The notes under the pieces: model-generated
Seen by the model: the letters and a program-made list of their open reading frames with translations, nothing else
What the model was told of the DNA's origin: nothing
The model's database searches: none
In this document: positions 8,740-17,519 of the stretch, one piece after another
Layout: the number at the start of each line of letters is the position of its first letter
How positions within the stretch are numbered: the first letter of the stretch is position 1
Program-made: the position numbers and the translations under genes
Source of the DNA: Saccharothrix sp. HUAS TT1
GTDB taxonomy: Bacteria > Actinomycetota > Actinomycetes > Mycobacteriales > Pseudonocardiaceae
DNA length: 64,000 nucleotides
Direction: 5' to 3'
Assembly (NCBI RefSeq): GCF_040744945.1
Contig: NZ_CP160453.1
Span: forward strand, 7,564,001 to 7,628,000

Positions 8740-9941
8740 CGCGTCCCTCCCACGGCAACGGCCTGGCCCACCGTGACCCGCTCGTAGACGCGTTCGGTGT
8801 CCTCGGCGATCCGGTCCCACGTGTAGCGCACGCTCACCCGGTCCAGGCCCGCGATGCCGCACGCCTCCCGCCGGGCCTGGTCGGCCAGCATCGAGTGCAG
8901 CGCCCTGGCCAGCGCGGCCGGGTCGCGCGGCGGCACCAGCACGCCCGTGACGCCGTGCACCACCGTGTCGGTCAGGCCGCCGACCTCGCTGGCCACCACC
9001 GGCACGCCGCAGGCCATGGCCTCCAGCGGCACGATGCCGAACGGCTCGTACCAGGGCACGCACGCCACCACGTCGGCCGAGCGCAGCAGCGCGGGCATCT
9101 CGTCCCGCGAGACCTGCCCGGCCAGGCACAGCCGGTCCTGGACGCCGAGTCGTTCGGCGTGCGCGGCCAGCCGCCGCGCCTCCGGGTCGGCGCCGACGTC
9201 CACCGGGCCGCCCGCGATCACCAGCTCGGTGTCCGGCAGGGTCCGCAGCGCGGTGATCAGGTCCTGGAAGCCCTTGCGCGGCACGAGCCTGCCGACCGAG
9301 ACGACGCGGTGCGGCAGCCGGCGGCGCAGGACCGGGCCGTCCGGCCGGAAGCGGTCCGGGTCGACGCCGCACGGCACGACCGAGATCCGGGACCGCCGCA
9401 CGCCCATGCGCATCAGCTCGGCCGCCTCGTCGTCGCAGGTCGCGGCGATCCGGTCGGCTTCGCGGCCGATCATCCGCTCGATCGCGATCCGCTCGGTCGG
9501 GCTGGTGTCGTCCGCGCCCTGGTGGCGGCGCTTGACCGTGCCCAGGGCGTGGTAGGTCTGCACGACCGGCACGCCGACCTTGCGCGCGGCCAGCACCGAG
9601 GCCAGGCCGGACATCCAGAAGTGCGCGTGCACGACGTCCGGCCGCTCGTCGTACCACTGCCGCTCCAGGAACCGGGCGAAGTCGCCCATGTGCGGCAGCA
9701 GCTCGTCCTTGGGCACCGGGTGCGCCGGACCGGCGGGCACGTGCACCACCTCGTAGCCCTGCTCGGTGCGCGCCCGCTCGGGCAGGTCCGGGTCGTCGCG
9801 ACGGGTGTACACCACCACGTCGTGACCGCGTGCCGTCAGCGCCGCGGACAGCGAGGCGACGTGCACGTTCTGCCCGCCGGCGTCGACACCGCCCAGGGCC
9901 GCCAGCGGGCCGGCGTGCTCGGACACCATCGCGATCCTCAT
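8736..9941 (-). CDS. Glycosyltransferase family 4
   Basis: 401-residue GT-B retaining glycosyltransferase. The N-terminal [16 protein letters not shown] loop and HAHFWMSG are typical of GT4 enzymes; the C-terminal domain has [11 protein letters not shown] and [20 protein letters not shown], the E-x7-E nucleotide-sugar motif. The first loop resembles that of mannosyl- and sucrose-phosphate-type enzymes. Cytosolic. ATG at 9941 lies in a 4-nt overlap with the next glycosyltransferase. It probably transfers heptose or another sugar to the product of the operon. Confidence 0.88.
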   Translation of the reverse strand: MRIAMVSEHAGPLAALGGVDAGGQNVHVASLSAALTARGHDVVVYTRRDDPDLPERARTEQGYEVVHVPAGPAHPVPKDELLPHMGDFARFLERQWYDERPDVVHAHFWMSGLASVLAARKVGVPVVQTYHALGTVKRRHQGADDTSPTERIAIERMIGREADRIAATCDDEAAELMRMGVRRSRISVVPCGVDPDRFRPDGPVLRRRLPHRVVSVGRLVPRKGFQDLITALRTLPDTELVIAGGPVDVGADPEARRLAAHAERLGVQDRLCLAGQVSRDEMPALLRSADVVACVPWYEPFGIVPLEAMACGVPVVASEVGGLTDTVVHGVTGVLVPPRDPAALARALHSMLADQARREACGIAGLDRVSVRYTWDRIAEDTERVYERVTVGQAVAVGGTR

Positions 9942-10816
9942 CCGCTCACTCCTGTCAACAACCGGTCCCAACCCCGCAGGAACGCGTCGAGCCCGTACCT
10001 GGCCAGGGCGAACTCCCTGGCCTGCTTGCCCTTCTGCCTGGCCAGGGCGGGGTCGGCGACCAGTTCCGCCACGGCCCGCGCCAGCTCGTCCACGTCGGTG
10101 GACACCACGCCCGCCTCCGGCGGCACCGCGCGCACCACTTCGGTGCACGCCAGCGCCACCACCGGCATCCCCAGGTGCATCGCCTCGATCAGCGAGAGCC
10201 CCAGCGACGTCCACCGCACCGGGTGCAGGTAGAGCCGCCGCCGGGCCAGTTCCCGGTGCAGCGACTCCAGGTCGTGGTCGCCGCGGCCCACCTCCCCCAG
10301 CTGCTCGGTCTTCATGCCGAACACGTCCAGCGGCGCCACCTCGGCGAACCGCGGCAGCAGGTCGGCGCCCACCACCCGGCCGCGGCGCACCGGGTCGTTG
10401 ACCACGACGGCCGCCCGCGGCAGGTCGCCGGTGTACAGGGGGCCGGGGTCCACCACGCCGTGCTCGATGACGACCGTGCGCGCGGTGCCGCAGTCCCACA
10501 TCAGGTCGTTGAAGTGGGTGACGTGGACGATCGTGCCGGGCCAGTCCTTGAGCGGGTGCGCCTGGTTGGGGTACTTCGGCGTGTTGTGCTCCAGGTACAC
10601 CACCGGGACGCCGGTCGGCACCCAGCCGACCTCCTCGGGCCGTTGCAGCACGGCGACGTCGGCGTCCACCCCGGACACCTCGACCTCGCGCGCGGCCGGC
10701 CAGTCGCGCCCGGCGAGACCCATGCCCTTGGGCGGTCCCGGGATCAGGTACTCGTGCCCACCCCGGACGAACGCGTTCGTCCAGGAGCCGTGCACGTGCC
10801 ACAGCAGGATCTTCAC
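9938..10816 (-). CDS. Glycosyltransferase (GT-B fold, GT4-like)
   Basis: 292 residues, short for GT4 because the N-terminal half is reduced. [19 protein letters not shown] is the C-terminal donor-binding E-x7-E motif, and [12 protein letters not shown] is conserved in this type. It starts with GTG at 10816, four bases into the end of the GT9 gene. Acceptor and donor are unknown; its place in the middle of the heptose operon suggests work on the same glycan. A Ser/Gly-rich N-terminus or signal peptide is absent, so it is cytosolic. Confidence 0.82.
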   Translation of the reverse strand: MKILLWHVHGSWTNAFVRGGHEYLIPGPPKGMGLAGRDWPAAREVEVSGVDADVAVLQRPEEVGWVPTGVPVVYLEHNTPKYPNQAHPLKDWPGTIVHVTHFNDLMWDCGTARTVVIEHGVVDPGPLYTGDLPRAAVVVNDPVRRGRVVGADLLPRFAEVAPLDVFGMKTEQLGEVGRGDHDLESLHRELARRRLYLHPVRWTSLGLSLIEAMHLGMPVVALACTEVVRAVPPEAGVVSTDVDELARAVAELVADPALARQKGKQAREFALARYGLDAFLRGWDRLLTGVSG

Positions 10817-11805
10817 GTCCGCACCCCCACTAGTTCGGTGACGGCGGTGACGACCCGGTCGGGCGTCACCCGGTCCAGACACGGGTGGCCCGCCACCGGG
10901 CACTCGCGGGCACGCGAGTCGCGGCACGGCGCGTTCTGGTCACCCAACAGCACGTGCCGCCCGTGCGGCGCCCACCGACGTGCGGGCACCACCGGGGAGA
11001 ACAGGGACACGACCGGCGTGCCGACCGCGGCGGCGAGGTGCGCCGGGCCGGTGTTGCCGACCACGACGGCGTCGGCGCGGGCCAGCAGCCCGGCGAGCTC
11101 GGCGAACGTCGTCCGACCGCCGAGGTCGACGCCGTGCGCGCCCGCGACGTGCTTGGTCAGCGCCGTCTCGCCCGGCCCGCCGGTGACCAGGACGCGGTGC
11201 CCGGCCCCGGTCAGGGCGGTGACGGCCTCGGCGCACCGGTCCGGCGACCAGGCGCGGGCGGGCACCGAGGCGCCGGGGTGCAGCACGACGTACGGGCCGA
11301 TCTCGGCGGGCTCCGGCGGGGTGGTGATCGCCAGGCGGCCGTCGTCACCCGGTGGGAGTTCGAAGCCCGCGGCGCGGGCGACTTCCAGCGCGCGTTCGGC
11401 CTCCGGGACGTCCGGGTCGTCCCGCAGTCGGACGTCCAGGAGGGAACCGGGGTAGTCGGTGGAGCGGGCCACGACCTTCGGCACGCCGGCGAGCTTGAGC
11501 AGCAGCGCCAGCGGCAGCGGGCTCTGGTGGAACGAGGTGAGGATCAGTGCCACGTCGGCGCGGACCTCTTTGAGGAGCGCGACGACCCCTTCTACGTCCG
11601 CGCCCCGGACCTCGGGGGCGGGGTTGCCGATCCACGGGCAGTCCCACCGCACGACCCGGTCCACGCCGGGCAGCAGGGCGGCGGCCTGCGCGCCGGGGTG
11701 CCCGCAGAGCAGCACGACCTGGCCCGCGGTCGCGGCGGCGCGGACCGCCGGACCCGCGAGGAGCACGTCACCGTCGCTGTCGAGCCTGGCCACGAGCGTC
11801 CTCAT
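10813..11805 (-). CDS. Glycosyltransferase family 9 (ADP-heptosyltransferase-like)
   Basis: 330-residue GT9 protein. It begins [19 protein letters not shown], the WaaC/WaaF-type N-terminus with the catalytic Asp region, then [18 protein letters not shown] and [20 protein letters not shown], the conserved GT9 C-terminal loop. The late [20 protein letters not shown]ys cluster is also usual in GT9. GT9 enzymes use ADP-heptose as donor, which fits exactly with gmhA, hldE and gmhB in the same operon. ATG at 11805, 4-nt overlap with gmhB. Confidence 0.88.
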   Translation of the reverse strand: MRTLVARLDSDGDVLLAGPAVRAAATAGQVVLLCGHPGAQAAALLPGVDRVVRWDCPWIGNPAPEVRGADVEGVVALLKEVRADVALILTSFHQSPLPLALLLKLAGVPKVVARSTDYPGSLLDVRLRDDPDVPEAERALEVARAAGFELPPGDDGRLAITTPPEPAEIGPYVVLHPGASVPARAWSPDRCAEAVTALTGAGHRVLVTGGPGETALTKHVAGAHGVDLGGRTTFAELAGLLARADAVVVGNTGPAHLAAAVGTPVVSLFSPVVPARRWAPHGRHVLLGDQNAPCRDSRARECPVAGHPCLDRVTPDRVVTAVTELVGVRT

Positions 11806-12317
11806 AGGACCATCTCCGCCGCGGCGCCCAGGTCGGGCGCGGCGCGGGGCGCGCGGTCGACCTCGTCCGGCAGGGTGGCGGGGGTCGGCACCAGGATCGG
11901 GACGACGCCCGCGGCCAGCCCGGCTTCGACGTCGGCCTCGATGTCGCCGATGAAGTAGGTGCGCTCGGGACGCGCGTCCAGGGCGGCGCAGGCGCGGAGG
12001 ATCATGGCGGGCGCGGGTTTGCGGCACGCGCAGCCGTCCTCCGGGGCGTGCGGGCAGACCTGCCACGTGTCGAACGGACCGAGCAGTTCGTCCACCCGGG
12101 AGTTCACCGCGTCCACTTGCGCGCGGGTGAGCAGGCCGCGGCCGATGCCGGACTGGTTGCTCACGACCCCGGTGCGCACTCCCCTGCCGCGCAGGGCCAG
12201 CAAGAACTCGTGCGCGCCCGGCATCGGCACCACCAGTTCGGGGTCGCCGTTGTAGGGCACGTCCTTGATGAGCGTGCCGTCGCGGTCGAAGAGCACCGCG
12301 TCGGGGTTCTGGTCCAC
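11802..12317 (-). CDS. gmhB: Heptose 1,7-bisphosphate phosphatase GmhB (HAD-IIIA)
   Basis: 171-residue HAD-IIIA phosphatase: LFDRDGTLIKD (nucleophile and acid Asp), VVSNQSGIGRG (Thr/Ser motif II), CPHAPEDGCACRKP (the four-ligand zinc loop of GmhB/HisB) and FIGDIEADVEAG. It removes the C-7 phosphate between the two HldE steps. GTG at 12317 is the first codon of the operon; the upstream bases are pyrimidine-rich (CTCTCCTCT), so there is no Shine-Dalgarno and the mRNA may be leaderless. Confidence 0.88.
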   Translation of the reverse strand: MDQNPDAVLFDRDGTLIKDVPYNGDPELVVPMPGAHEFLLALRGRGVRTGVVSNQSGIGRGLLTRAQVDAVNSRVDELLGPFDTWQVCPHAPEDGCACRKPAPAMILRACAALDARPERTYFIGDIEADVEAGLAAGVVPILVPTPATLPDEVDRAPRAAPDLGAAAEMVL

Positions 12318-12419
12318 AGAGGAGAGTTAGCCGGTGGAAGTGGAAGCAAACACTTCGGGGAGAAGCGCTACTGACCGTCACCGGAAGGGGTGTCGGTGGC
12401 ATGGCCGGCGAGCGAGGAG

Positions 12420-12444
12420 GTGTGGGAACCGGATGAAGGGGTAT
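12420..12444 (+). promoter_or_regulatory. SigB-like promoter of the SRPBCC gene
   Basis: GTGT (12420-12423), 15-nt spacer, GGGTAT (12439-12444), 40 bp before the GTG start; matches GNNT-N14-16-GGGTAY. Confidence 0.45.
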
Positions 12445-12484
12445 CCGAGGTTCGAACTCGATTTCCGAGGAGAGGTTGTTTGCA

Positions 12485-13003
12485 GTGACGACGATCGAGA
12501 AGTCCGTGGACGTCGAGGTCCCGGTCACGACCGCGTACAACCAGTGGACGCAGTTCGAGTCGTTCCCGCACTTCATGGAAGGCGTCGAGCGCATCACCCA
12601 GGTGACGCCCACGCGGACCCACTGGGTGACGAAGATCGGCGGGGTCGAGCGCGAGTTCGACGCGGAGATCACCGAGCAGCACCCGGACGAGCGGGTGGCC
12701 TGGCACACCGTCGACGGCCCGCCGCAGGGTGGTGTGGTGACCTTCCACCGGCTCGACGACCACCGGACCCGGGTCCACGTGCAGATGGAGTACGACCCGC
12801 AGACGCTCACCGAGAAGGCGGGTGCGGCGATCGGCCTGGTCGGCCACCGCGTGTCCGGTGACCTGGAGCGGTTCAAGGAGTTCATCGAGGGGCGGGGTGC
12901 GGAGACCGGTGCGTGGCGCGGCGACGTGAGCCGCCCGCCGCAGGCCGGCGAGACGCGCCACGACCTGCCCGACGGCGGCCGTCCCGGTGACGCCCTGCGA
13001 TGA
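12485..13003 (+). CDS. SRPBCC family protein (polyketide cyclase/dehydrase-like)
   Basis: 172 residues. The first about 145 residues are a START/Bet v1-like fold (EKSVDVEVPVTTAYNQWTQF, then SFPHFMEGVERI, EITEQHPDERVAW), with a disordered Gly/Pro-rich tail. These proteins bind hydrophobic ligands; many actinomycete copies are stress-induced, and no reaction can be assigned. GTG at 12485 is chosen because GAGGAGAGG (12467-12475) sits 9 nt before it; a TTG at 12476 touches that site and is too close. Single-gene unit with a SigB-like promoter and a hairpin terminator. Confidence 0.82.
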   Translation: MTTIEKSVDVEVPVTTAYNQWTQFESFPHFMEGVERITQVTPTRTHWVTKIGGVEREFDAEITEQHPDERVAWHTVDGPPQGGVVTFHRLDDHRTRVHVQMEYDPQTLTEKAGAAIGLVGHRVSGDLERFKEFIEGRGAETGAWRGDVSRPPQAGETRHDLPDGGRPGDALR

Positions 13004-13102
13004 GCGCGCCGGTGGTCCCGGGGCCGAGGGGGCGGAGCCGAACGGCTCCGCCGATCCCCGATCCGAGGCCGCCAGTGGACGGCAGTTGAGTAGTTGAGCG
13101 AG

Positions 13103-13130
13103 ATCCCCGCGGGTTACGACCCGCGGGGAT
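13103..13130 (+). terminator. Intrinsic terminator after the SRPBCC gene
   Basis: Perfect 12-bp stem (13103-13114 with 13119-13130), TACG loop, followed by T residues and CG. Confidence 0.8.
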
Positions 13131-13203
13131 TTTCGTGTGCGGGAACCACGCGCTCCCCGGTGGTGGCCCGCGCTCGTCTGGTCGCGTCGGCCGCGTCGGT
13201 CGT

Positions 13204-13243
13204 GCGAAAGGCCCGCGAACCGGGTGGTTCGCGGGCCTTTCGC
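13204..13243. terminator. Bidirectional hairpin terminator
   Basis: Perfect 18-bp stem (13204-13221 and 13226-13243) with a GGGT loop, 36 bp from the end of the minus-strand gene that stops at 13280. Confidence 0.8.
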
Positions 13244-13279
13244 GGTCGTGCTCCGGGGCGGTCCCGCCGGCCGTCCTGC

Positions 13280-13771
13280 CTAGCCGTCCTTCAACCGCTC
13301 GAACAGCTGGGTTACCGAGCGGCGCAGGTCCGAGGCGTCGTCGCCGAGCAGCGGGCCCTTCGGGGAACCGCCGTCCACGTCCTGGGCCAGCAGCTCGCGC
13401 AGCACCTCCAGCACCACCTCCGGGTGCCCCAGCGGCACGGGGGCGGCGAAGGTCTGGGCGGAGCTGATCAGGTCCTCGTGCCGCCGGATCAGCTCGCCCA
13501 CCTCCGCGCCCGCCGCCGCGCCGGCCACCAGGTGCACGGGCACCGCGCGGTCGGCGAACTCGGACAGCACCTCGTCCGCCTCGCGCCACGGCTCGTCCGT
13601 CGCGGGCAGCCGGCACCACATGACCTGCAGGTGCTCCGTCAGCGGGCGCCACGTGCCGGGCAGGTCGCCGTGCCTGCCCACACCGGCCGGGTCGAGCACG
13701 ACCACCGCCGGGGCGTCCGGCGGTCCGGCCCACACCACGGACGGTCCTTCGGTCCTCGGTTCCTCGTCCAT
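13280..13771 (-). CDS. Hypothetical protein, degenerate alpha/beta-hydrolase-like
   Basis: 163 residues. The order VVVLDPAG, WRPLTEHLQVMWCRLPATDE, PVHLVAGAAAGAEVGEL copies the start of an alpha/beta hydrolase (oxyanion strand, strand b4, nucleophile elbow), but the elbow reads GAAAGA instead of GxSxG, so the nucleophile is missing and the protein is probably not a hydrolase. It lacks the rest of the fold. Last gene of the NTase-BON-metallophosphoesterase operon, 4 bp after the phosphoesterase. Confidence 0.65.
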   Translation of the reverse strand: MDEEPRTEGPSVVWAGPPDAPAVVVLDPAGVGRHGDLPGTWRPLTEHLQVMWCRLPATDEPWREADEVLSEFADRAVPVHLVAGAAAGAEVGELIRRHEDLISSAQTFAAPVPLGHPEVVLEVLRELLAQDVDGGSPKGPLLGDDASDLRRSVTQLFERLKDG

Positions 13772-13775
13772 GCGG

Positions 13776-14504
13776 TCACACCTCCACTACGGCGGGTTCC
13801 ACGCAGTAGACGGTGTATGCGGATCGGATCACGGGTTGTGCCACGTTCCGCACCCGCACCCCGCCCGGCGTCATGCCGTGCTCGGTCCCGAAGTGCGCGT
13901 GCCCGTGCACCGCCAGGGTCGTCCCGTTCGCGTCGATCGCCTCGCCCAGCAGGTACGAGCCGAGGAACGGGTAGATCTCCGCCGGCTCGCCGCGCAACGT
14001 GTCGGGCACCGGCGAGTAGTGCGTCAGCGCGACCTTCACGTCGGTGTCGAGGCTGCCCAGCGCGCCGTCGAGCGAGTGGGCGATCTCGGTGGTGTGCCGG
14101 ATGAACGCCTTCATCTCCGGCTCGCCGAACGCGCTGCCGCACTTGCCCGCGAACCCGCCGCCGAAGCCCTTCACCCCGGCCACGCCCAGCGTGTGGCCGT
14201 CCACGCTGATCGTGGTGGTCTCGCCCTCCAGCACGGTGAGCCCGGCGTCCCGCAGCACGGCCGTGACCTCGTCCGGCTTGTCGTCGTGGTGGTCGTGGTT
14301 GCCCAGCACGGCGACCACCGGCACCGGCAGCCCGCCGAACTCGTCGGCCACCACCCGCGCCTCGGACACCGTGCCGTGCCGGGTCAGGTCGCCGGCCAGC
14401 AGCAGCACGTCGGCGCAGTCGCCCAGCTGGTCGAGCGCGGGCCGCATCCGCCCGCGCGCGTCTTCTCCCAGGTGCACGTCACCGACCGCGGCGATGCGGA
14501 TCAT
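13776..14504 (-). CDS. Metallophosphoesterase
   Basis: 242-residue calcineurin-like phosphoesterase with all metal motifs: GDVHLGE (DxH), LLAGDLTRHG (GD), VLGNHDHHDD (GNHD), and the late VHGHAHFGTEHG (GHxH). A soluble dinuclear-metal enzyme; the substrate may be a phosphodiester or nucleotide. ATG at 14504 overlaps the BON gene stop by 4 nt. The constant company of a nucleotidyltransferase in the same operon suggests a make-and-cleave pair, which is my inference. Confidence 0.85.
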   Translation of the reverse strand: MIRIAAVGDVHLGEDARGRMRPALDQLGDCADVLLLAGDLTRHGTVSEARVVADEFGGLPVPVVAVLGNHDHHDDKPDEVTAVLRDAGLTVLEGETTTISVDGHTLGVAGVKGFGGGFAGKCGSAFGEPEMKAFIRHTTEIAHSLDGALGSLDTDVKVALTHYSPVPDTLRGEPAEIYPFLGSYLLGEAIDANGTTLAVHGHAHFGTEHGMTPGGVRVRNVAQPVIRSAYTVYCVEPAVVEV

Positions 14505-14749
14505 CGGATCTCCTCTCGGCCGACCGGCGCGTCGGACGGCACGACCTTCACGTCATCGAGCACCTTCAACTCCGGCGCCACGTCGTGGATCACCGCCTCC
14601 AGCTCGGCGCGGCGCTCCGGGCTGGCGACGTCGCCGGACAGCAGCACGGTGTCGCCGCGCACCGTCACCCGCACGCCCAGCTCGGTGGTGCGCGGGTCCT
14701 CGGCCAGCGCCTGGCGCAGCCGGGCGGAGAGGTACTGCTCTGCGGTCAT
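14501..14749 (-). CDS. BON domain protein
   Basis: 82 residues forming a single BON domain (VRVTVRGDTVLLSGDVASPE, then VIHDVAPELKVLDDVKVV). BON modules bind membranes or ligands and occur in osmotic-stress proteins such as OsmY. No signal peptide. Its ATG overlaps the NTase stop (TGATG), and its stop overlaps the phosphoesterase start. Confidence 0.8.
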   Translation of the reverse strand: MTAEQYLSARLRQALAEDPRTTELGVRVTVRGDTVLLSGDVASPERRAELEAVIHDVAPELKVLDDVKVVPSDAPVGREEIR

Positions 14750-15318
14750 CACGCGCTCCTGGTCAACGGGGTCGGCAACAGTTCCAGGCGTTCGACCAGC
14801 ACGAGGAACGCCTCGGCGTACGGCGAGTGCTTGGTGGCCCCCCGCACCTTGTCCCAGTCGATCTGCTCGCGCAGCGCGCGGGCGAACGGCAGCAGCTCGC
14901 TGAAGTCGCAGCGGTGCCCGTCCAGGACCAGCAACTTCCCGATCATCACCTCGGTCGCGGGCATCACCGGCAGCACCACCGAGCCGACCTGCAGCTCCTC
15001 GGCGCGGGCCAGCGTCTCGTCGGTGACCGGCACCTCGTTCGGCCGGAACAGCAGGTCGACCAGCAGGTCGCCGTCGTACGCCTTCAACAACCAGTCCTCG
15101 GGCGGCGTGGCGGCGCGCATGCCCGCCTCGACGAGCGCCCTCACCGCCTCGGTCGCGTCTTCCTCGCGGACCAGGATGTCCACGTCGTGCTCGGTCGCGG
15201 GCCCACCTCTGGCGTACACCGCACACCCGCCCGCCAACGCGAACGGGATGTCGTGCGAGCGCAGGGCCTTGGCCACTTTGGTCAACGTGCGCAGCAGCTC
15301 GTTCTGGACACCGCTCAT
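14749..15318 (-). CDS. Nucleotidyltransferase fold protein
   Basis: 189 residues with the minimal nucleotidyltransferase signature: LAGGCAVYARGGP, then EHDVDILV (hG[GS]...DhDh) and the third acid in LLVDLLF. Length and motif spacing recall the predicted aminoglycoside/AbiEii-type NTases. The operon has no separate HEPN antitoxin gene, which speaks against a simple MNT-HEPN toxin pair. ATG at 15318 lies 10 bp after a SigB-like -10. First gene of a four-gene operon. Confidence 0.78.
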   Translation of the reverse strand: MSGVQNELLRTLTKVAKALRSHDIPFALAGGCAVYARGGPATEHDVDILVREEDATEAVRALVEAGMRAATPPEDWLLKAYDGDLLVDLLFRPNEVPVTDETLARAEELQVGSVVLPVMPATEVMIGKLLVLDGHRCDFSELLPFARALREQIDWDKVRGATKHSPYAEAFLVLVERLELLPTPLTRSA

Positions 15319-15328
15319 GCCGTGGTGA

Positions 15329-15354
15329 CTACCCAGGTGGCCGGTTCTTCACAC
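15329..15354 (-). promoter_or_regulatory. SigB-like promoter of the NTase-BON-phosphoesterase operon
   Basis: Minus strand GTGT (15351-15354), 16-nt spacer, GGGTAG (15329-15334), ending 10 bp before the ATG. Confidence 0.4.
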
Positions 15355-15359
15355 GGCAC

Positions 15360-15384
15360 GGGTAGCACCGCCCGCATGGGGTAG
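15360..15384 (+). promoter_or_regulatory. SigB-like promoter of the DUF6480 gene
   Basis: GGGT (15360-15363), 15-nt spacer, GGGTAG (15379-15384), 10 bp before the ATG at 15395. Confidence 0.4.
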
Positions 15385-15394
15385 CCCAGTCGGC

Positions 15395-15631
15395 ATGACT
15401 GCCACACCGCCCGACCCGGACCCGGCCCGCACGCCCGGCCTGGAACCCGGTGGCGGGGTCGCGCCCGGTGAGACGCCGCCCGACTCCGGCCAGACCTCCG
15501 GCCTGTCCCACCCGCAGCCCATGCCGTCCCGGCGCGGTCCGATCATCACGCTGGTGGCGGTGCTGGTCATCACGCTGCTGACCTTGGCGTTCGTGGTCGC
15601 GGAGGTGATGAACTGGAGCAAGCTGTTCTGA
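15395..15631 (+). CDS. DUF6480-type small membrane protein
   Basis: 78 residues: a Pro/Gly-rich N-terminus (TPGLEPGGGVAPGETPP is the family signature) and one C-terminal transmembrane helix at about residues 49-70. Function unknown; common and strongly conserved in actinomycetes. Its SigB-like promoter suggests envelope stress. ATG at 15395. Confidence 0.72.
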   Translation: MTATPPDPDPARTPGLEPGGGVAPGETPPDSGQTSGLSHPQPMPSRRGPIITLVAVLVITLLTLAFVVAEVMNWSKLF

Positions 15632-15651
15632 GGGCCGCGGCGCCGACGCCC

Positions 15652-15706
15652 GGGGCTTCAGGGCTCACGGCTCCGGTGCTCAGGGCTTCACGCTCAGGGC
15701 TTCAGC
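15652..15706. repeat. Short imperfect direct repeats
   Basis: Several copies of GGCTTCA/CAGGGCTTCA-like units run from the gap after the DUF6480 gene into the last codons of the epimerase gene. No function is apparent. Confidence 0.5.
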
Positions 15707-16698
15707 GGCGGGCTCGGCCGGAAGCCTTCCTTGCGGCCGAGCCCGTCGAGGAGCTGCTTGAGCGCGTCGCGGGAGCTGTGCCGGGGCGACCAGCCCAGTC
15801 GGGTGAACGCCTTGGTCGCGTCGAGCAGCGGCGTGGTGAGGGCCAGGTCGACCCACCCGGGCGAGGTGGGTTGCAGGCGCAGGCGCCAGCTGACCCGCGC
15901 GGCGGTGCGCAGGACGGCCGGCGGGATCGGGACGTGCCGGGCGCCCATCACCTCGGCCAGCACCCGCGGCGTCATCACCGGGTCGGAGACCAGGTTGAAC
16001 GCTCCCCCGGCCCGGGTGGCGAGGATCTTCGCGACGGCGTCGGCCACGTCGTCGGCGTGCACGAACTGCAGCGCCATCGCCCTCGGCAGGGGCAGGACCG
16101 GCAGCTTCACCCGGAACAGGGCGTGCGGGACCAGCGGGCCGAGGAAGTAGCGCTTGATCTCGGCGGCGGCCTCCGGCTGGAGCACCAGGCCGGGGCGGAC
16201 GCGGGTGACGGTCAGCTCCGGGTGGTCGCGCTCCACCTGGTCGAGCAGGTGCTCGACGGCGGCCTTGTGCCGGCTGTAGTAGGAGTTCACCAGGCCGTCG
16301 GTCGGCCAGCTCTCGTCCACGGTGTGGTCCTTCGCCGCGGGCGAGTAGGCGCCGACGGACGACATGTGCACCAGGTGCGGGACGCCCGCCTTCGCGGCGG
16401 CGGCGAACACGCGGTCGCTGCCGACGACGTTGGTCCGGTAGAGCAGGCGCTCGTCGTGGCCGGGCTGGATGAGCCAGGCCAGGTGCACGACCGCGTCCGC
16501 GCCGCGGAAGACCTCGGCGAGCGGTTCCTCCGCCCCTTCCCGGCTGATGTCGACCGGTGTCCACGGGACGTCGTAGGGCGGTTCGTCGGCGGGGTGACGT
16601 CGGGAGATGCCGTGCGCGGTGGTGCCCGGTTCGTCGGCGAGACGGCGCAGCAGGGCGGTGCCCAGATTGCCGGTGCCGCCGGTGACGACGATCCTCAT
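15694..16698 (-). CDS. NAD-dependent epimerase/dehydratase family protein
   Basis: 334-residue extended SDR: VTGGTGNLGTALLRRL at the N-terminus binds NAD(P); MSSVGAYS has the catalytic Ser; the YxxxK position reads YYSRHK. FVHADDVADAV is the conserved C-terminal motif of NAD-epimerases. Substrate unknown; similar actinomycete proteins are annotated as UDP-glucose epimerase-like or SDR a-type. ATG at 16698 follows a SigB-like promoter, divergent from the ZIP transporter. Confidence 0.85.
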   Translation of the reverse strand: MRIVVTGGTGNLGTALLRRLADEPGTTAHGISRRHPADEPPYDVPWTPVDISREGAEEPLAEVFRGADAVVHLAWLIQPGHDERLLYRTNVVGSDRVFAAAAKAGVPHLVHMSSVGAYSPAAKDHTVDESWPTDGLVNSYYSRHKAAVEHLLDQVERDHPELTVTRVRPGLVLQPEAAAEIKRYFLGPLVPHALFRVKLPVLPLPRAMALQFVHADDVADAVAKILATRAGGAFNLVSDPVMTPRVLAEVMGARHVPIPPAVLRTAARVSWRLRLQPTSPGWVDLALTTPLLDATKAFTRLGWSPRHSSRDALKQLLDGLGRKEGFRPSPPLKP

Positions 16699-16707
16699 GG
16701 CGGTCGG

Positions 16708-16733
16708 GTACCCGCGCGGGACGGGTGCGACAC
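16708..16733 (-). promoter_or_regulatory. SigB-like promoter of the epimerase gene
   Basis: Minus strand GTGT (16730-16733), 16-nt spacer, GGGTAC (16708-16713), in a GGGTACCC palindrome 9 bp before the ATG. Confidence 0.45.
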
Positions 16734-16744
16734 GGGGAGGCCGG

Positions 16745-17485
16745 GTGTTCGAGGCGGCGGGTTGGGGCTTGCTGGCGGGGTCCGCGCTGCTGGTGGGCGC
16801 GCTCGTGGGCTACCTCTTGCGGGTGCCTCGCGGTGTGGTGGCCGCGGTGATGGGGTTCGGCAGCGGCGTGCTGATGTCGGCGGTGTCGTTCGAGCTGATC
16901 GACGAGGCCCACGAGCAGGGCGGACTGCTGCCGACGGCGCTGGGCGCCGCGCTCGGGGCGCTGGTCTACACGGCGGCGAACGTGGCGCTGGCCAAGCGCG
17001 GCGCGCGGCACCGGAAGCGCTCGGGCGGGCAGCAGCCGTCGGAGTCCGAGCAGACCGGTTCGGGCACGGCGATCGCGGTCGGCGCGCTGCTGGACGGCAT
17101 CCCCGAGTCGGTGGTGATCGGCGCGAGCCTGCTGGCGGGCGGCGGGGTCAGCGCGGTGACCGTCGCGGCGGTGTTCATCAGCAACGTGCCGGAAGGCCTC
17201 TCGTCCGCCGCGGGCATGCGCCGCGCCGGCCGGTCGCGCCGGTACGTGTTCGGCCTGTGGACGGCGATCGCCCTGATCAGCGGCCTGGCCGCGATGGCGG
17301 GCTACGGCCTGCTGGCCGACGCCCCACCCCAGTGGCTCGCCGGGATCACCGCGTTCGCGGGCGGCGCGATCCTGTCCATGGTGGCGGACACGATGATCCC
17401 GGAGGCGTTCGACGACGCGCACCTGCTGGTCGGCCTGGTGACGGTGGCGGGTTTCCTGAGCGCCTTCGCCCTGTCCCACGCCTGA
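16745..17485 (+). CDS. ZIP family metal transporter
   Basis: 246-residue integral membrane protein with about eight helices. DGIPESVVIG at residue 118 and SNVPEGLSS about 30 residues later are the paired metal-binding motifs of ZIP helices IV and V; a charged loop (KRGARHRKRSGGQQPSESEQ) lies between helices III and IV. Probably zinc or another divalent metal. GTG at 16745 has GGGGAGG just upstream (16735-16740). A longer upstream reading would run into the epimerase promoter and is rejected. Confidence 0.85.
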   Translation: MFEAAGWGLLAGSALLVGALVGYLLRVPRGVVAAVMGFGSGVLMSAVSFELIDEAHEQGGLLPTALGAALGALVYTAANVALAKRGARHRKRSGGQQPSESEQTGSGTAIAVGALLDGIPESVVIGASLLAGGGVSAVTVAAVFISNVPEGLSSAAGMRRAGRSRRYVFGLWTAIALISGLAAMAGYGLLADAPPQWLAGITAFAGGAILSMVADTMIPEAFDDAHLLVGLVTVAGFLSAFALSHA

Positions 17486-17519
17486 CCGGGCCTGCTCGGC
17501 CGGCGGCCGGAAGTCGCGG

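Noticed and set aside
14749..15318. MNT-HEPN toxin-antitoxin pair
   Set aside because: The nucleotidyltransferase motif is there, but no HEPN partner with RxxxxH lies next to it.
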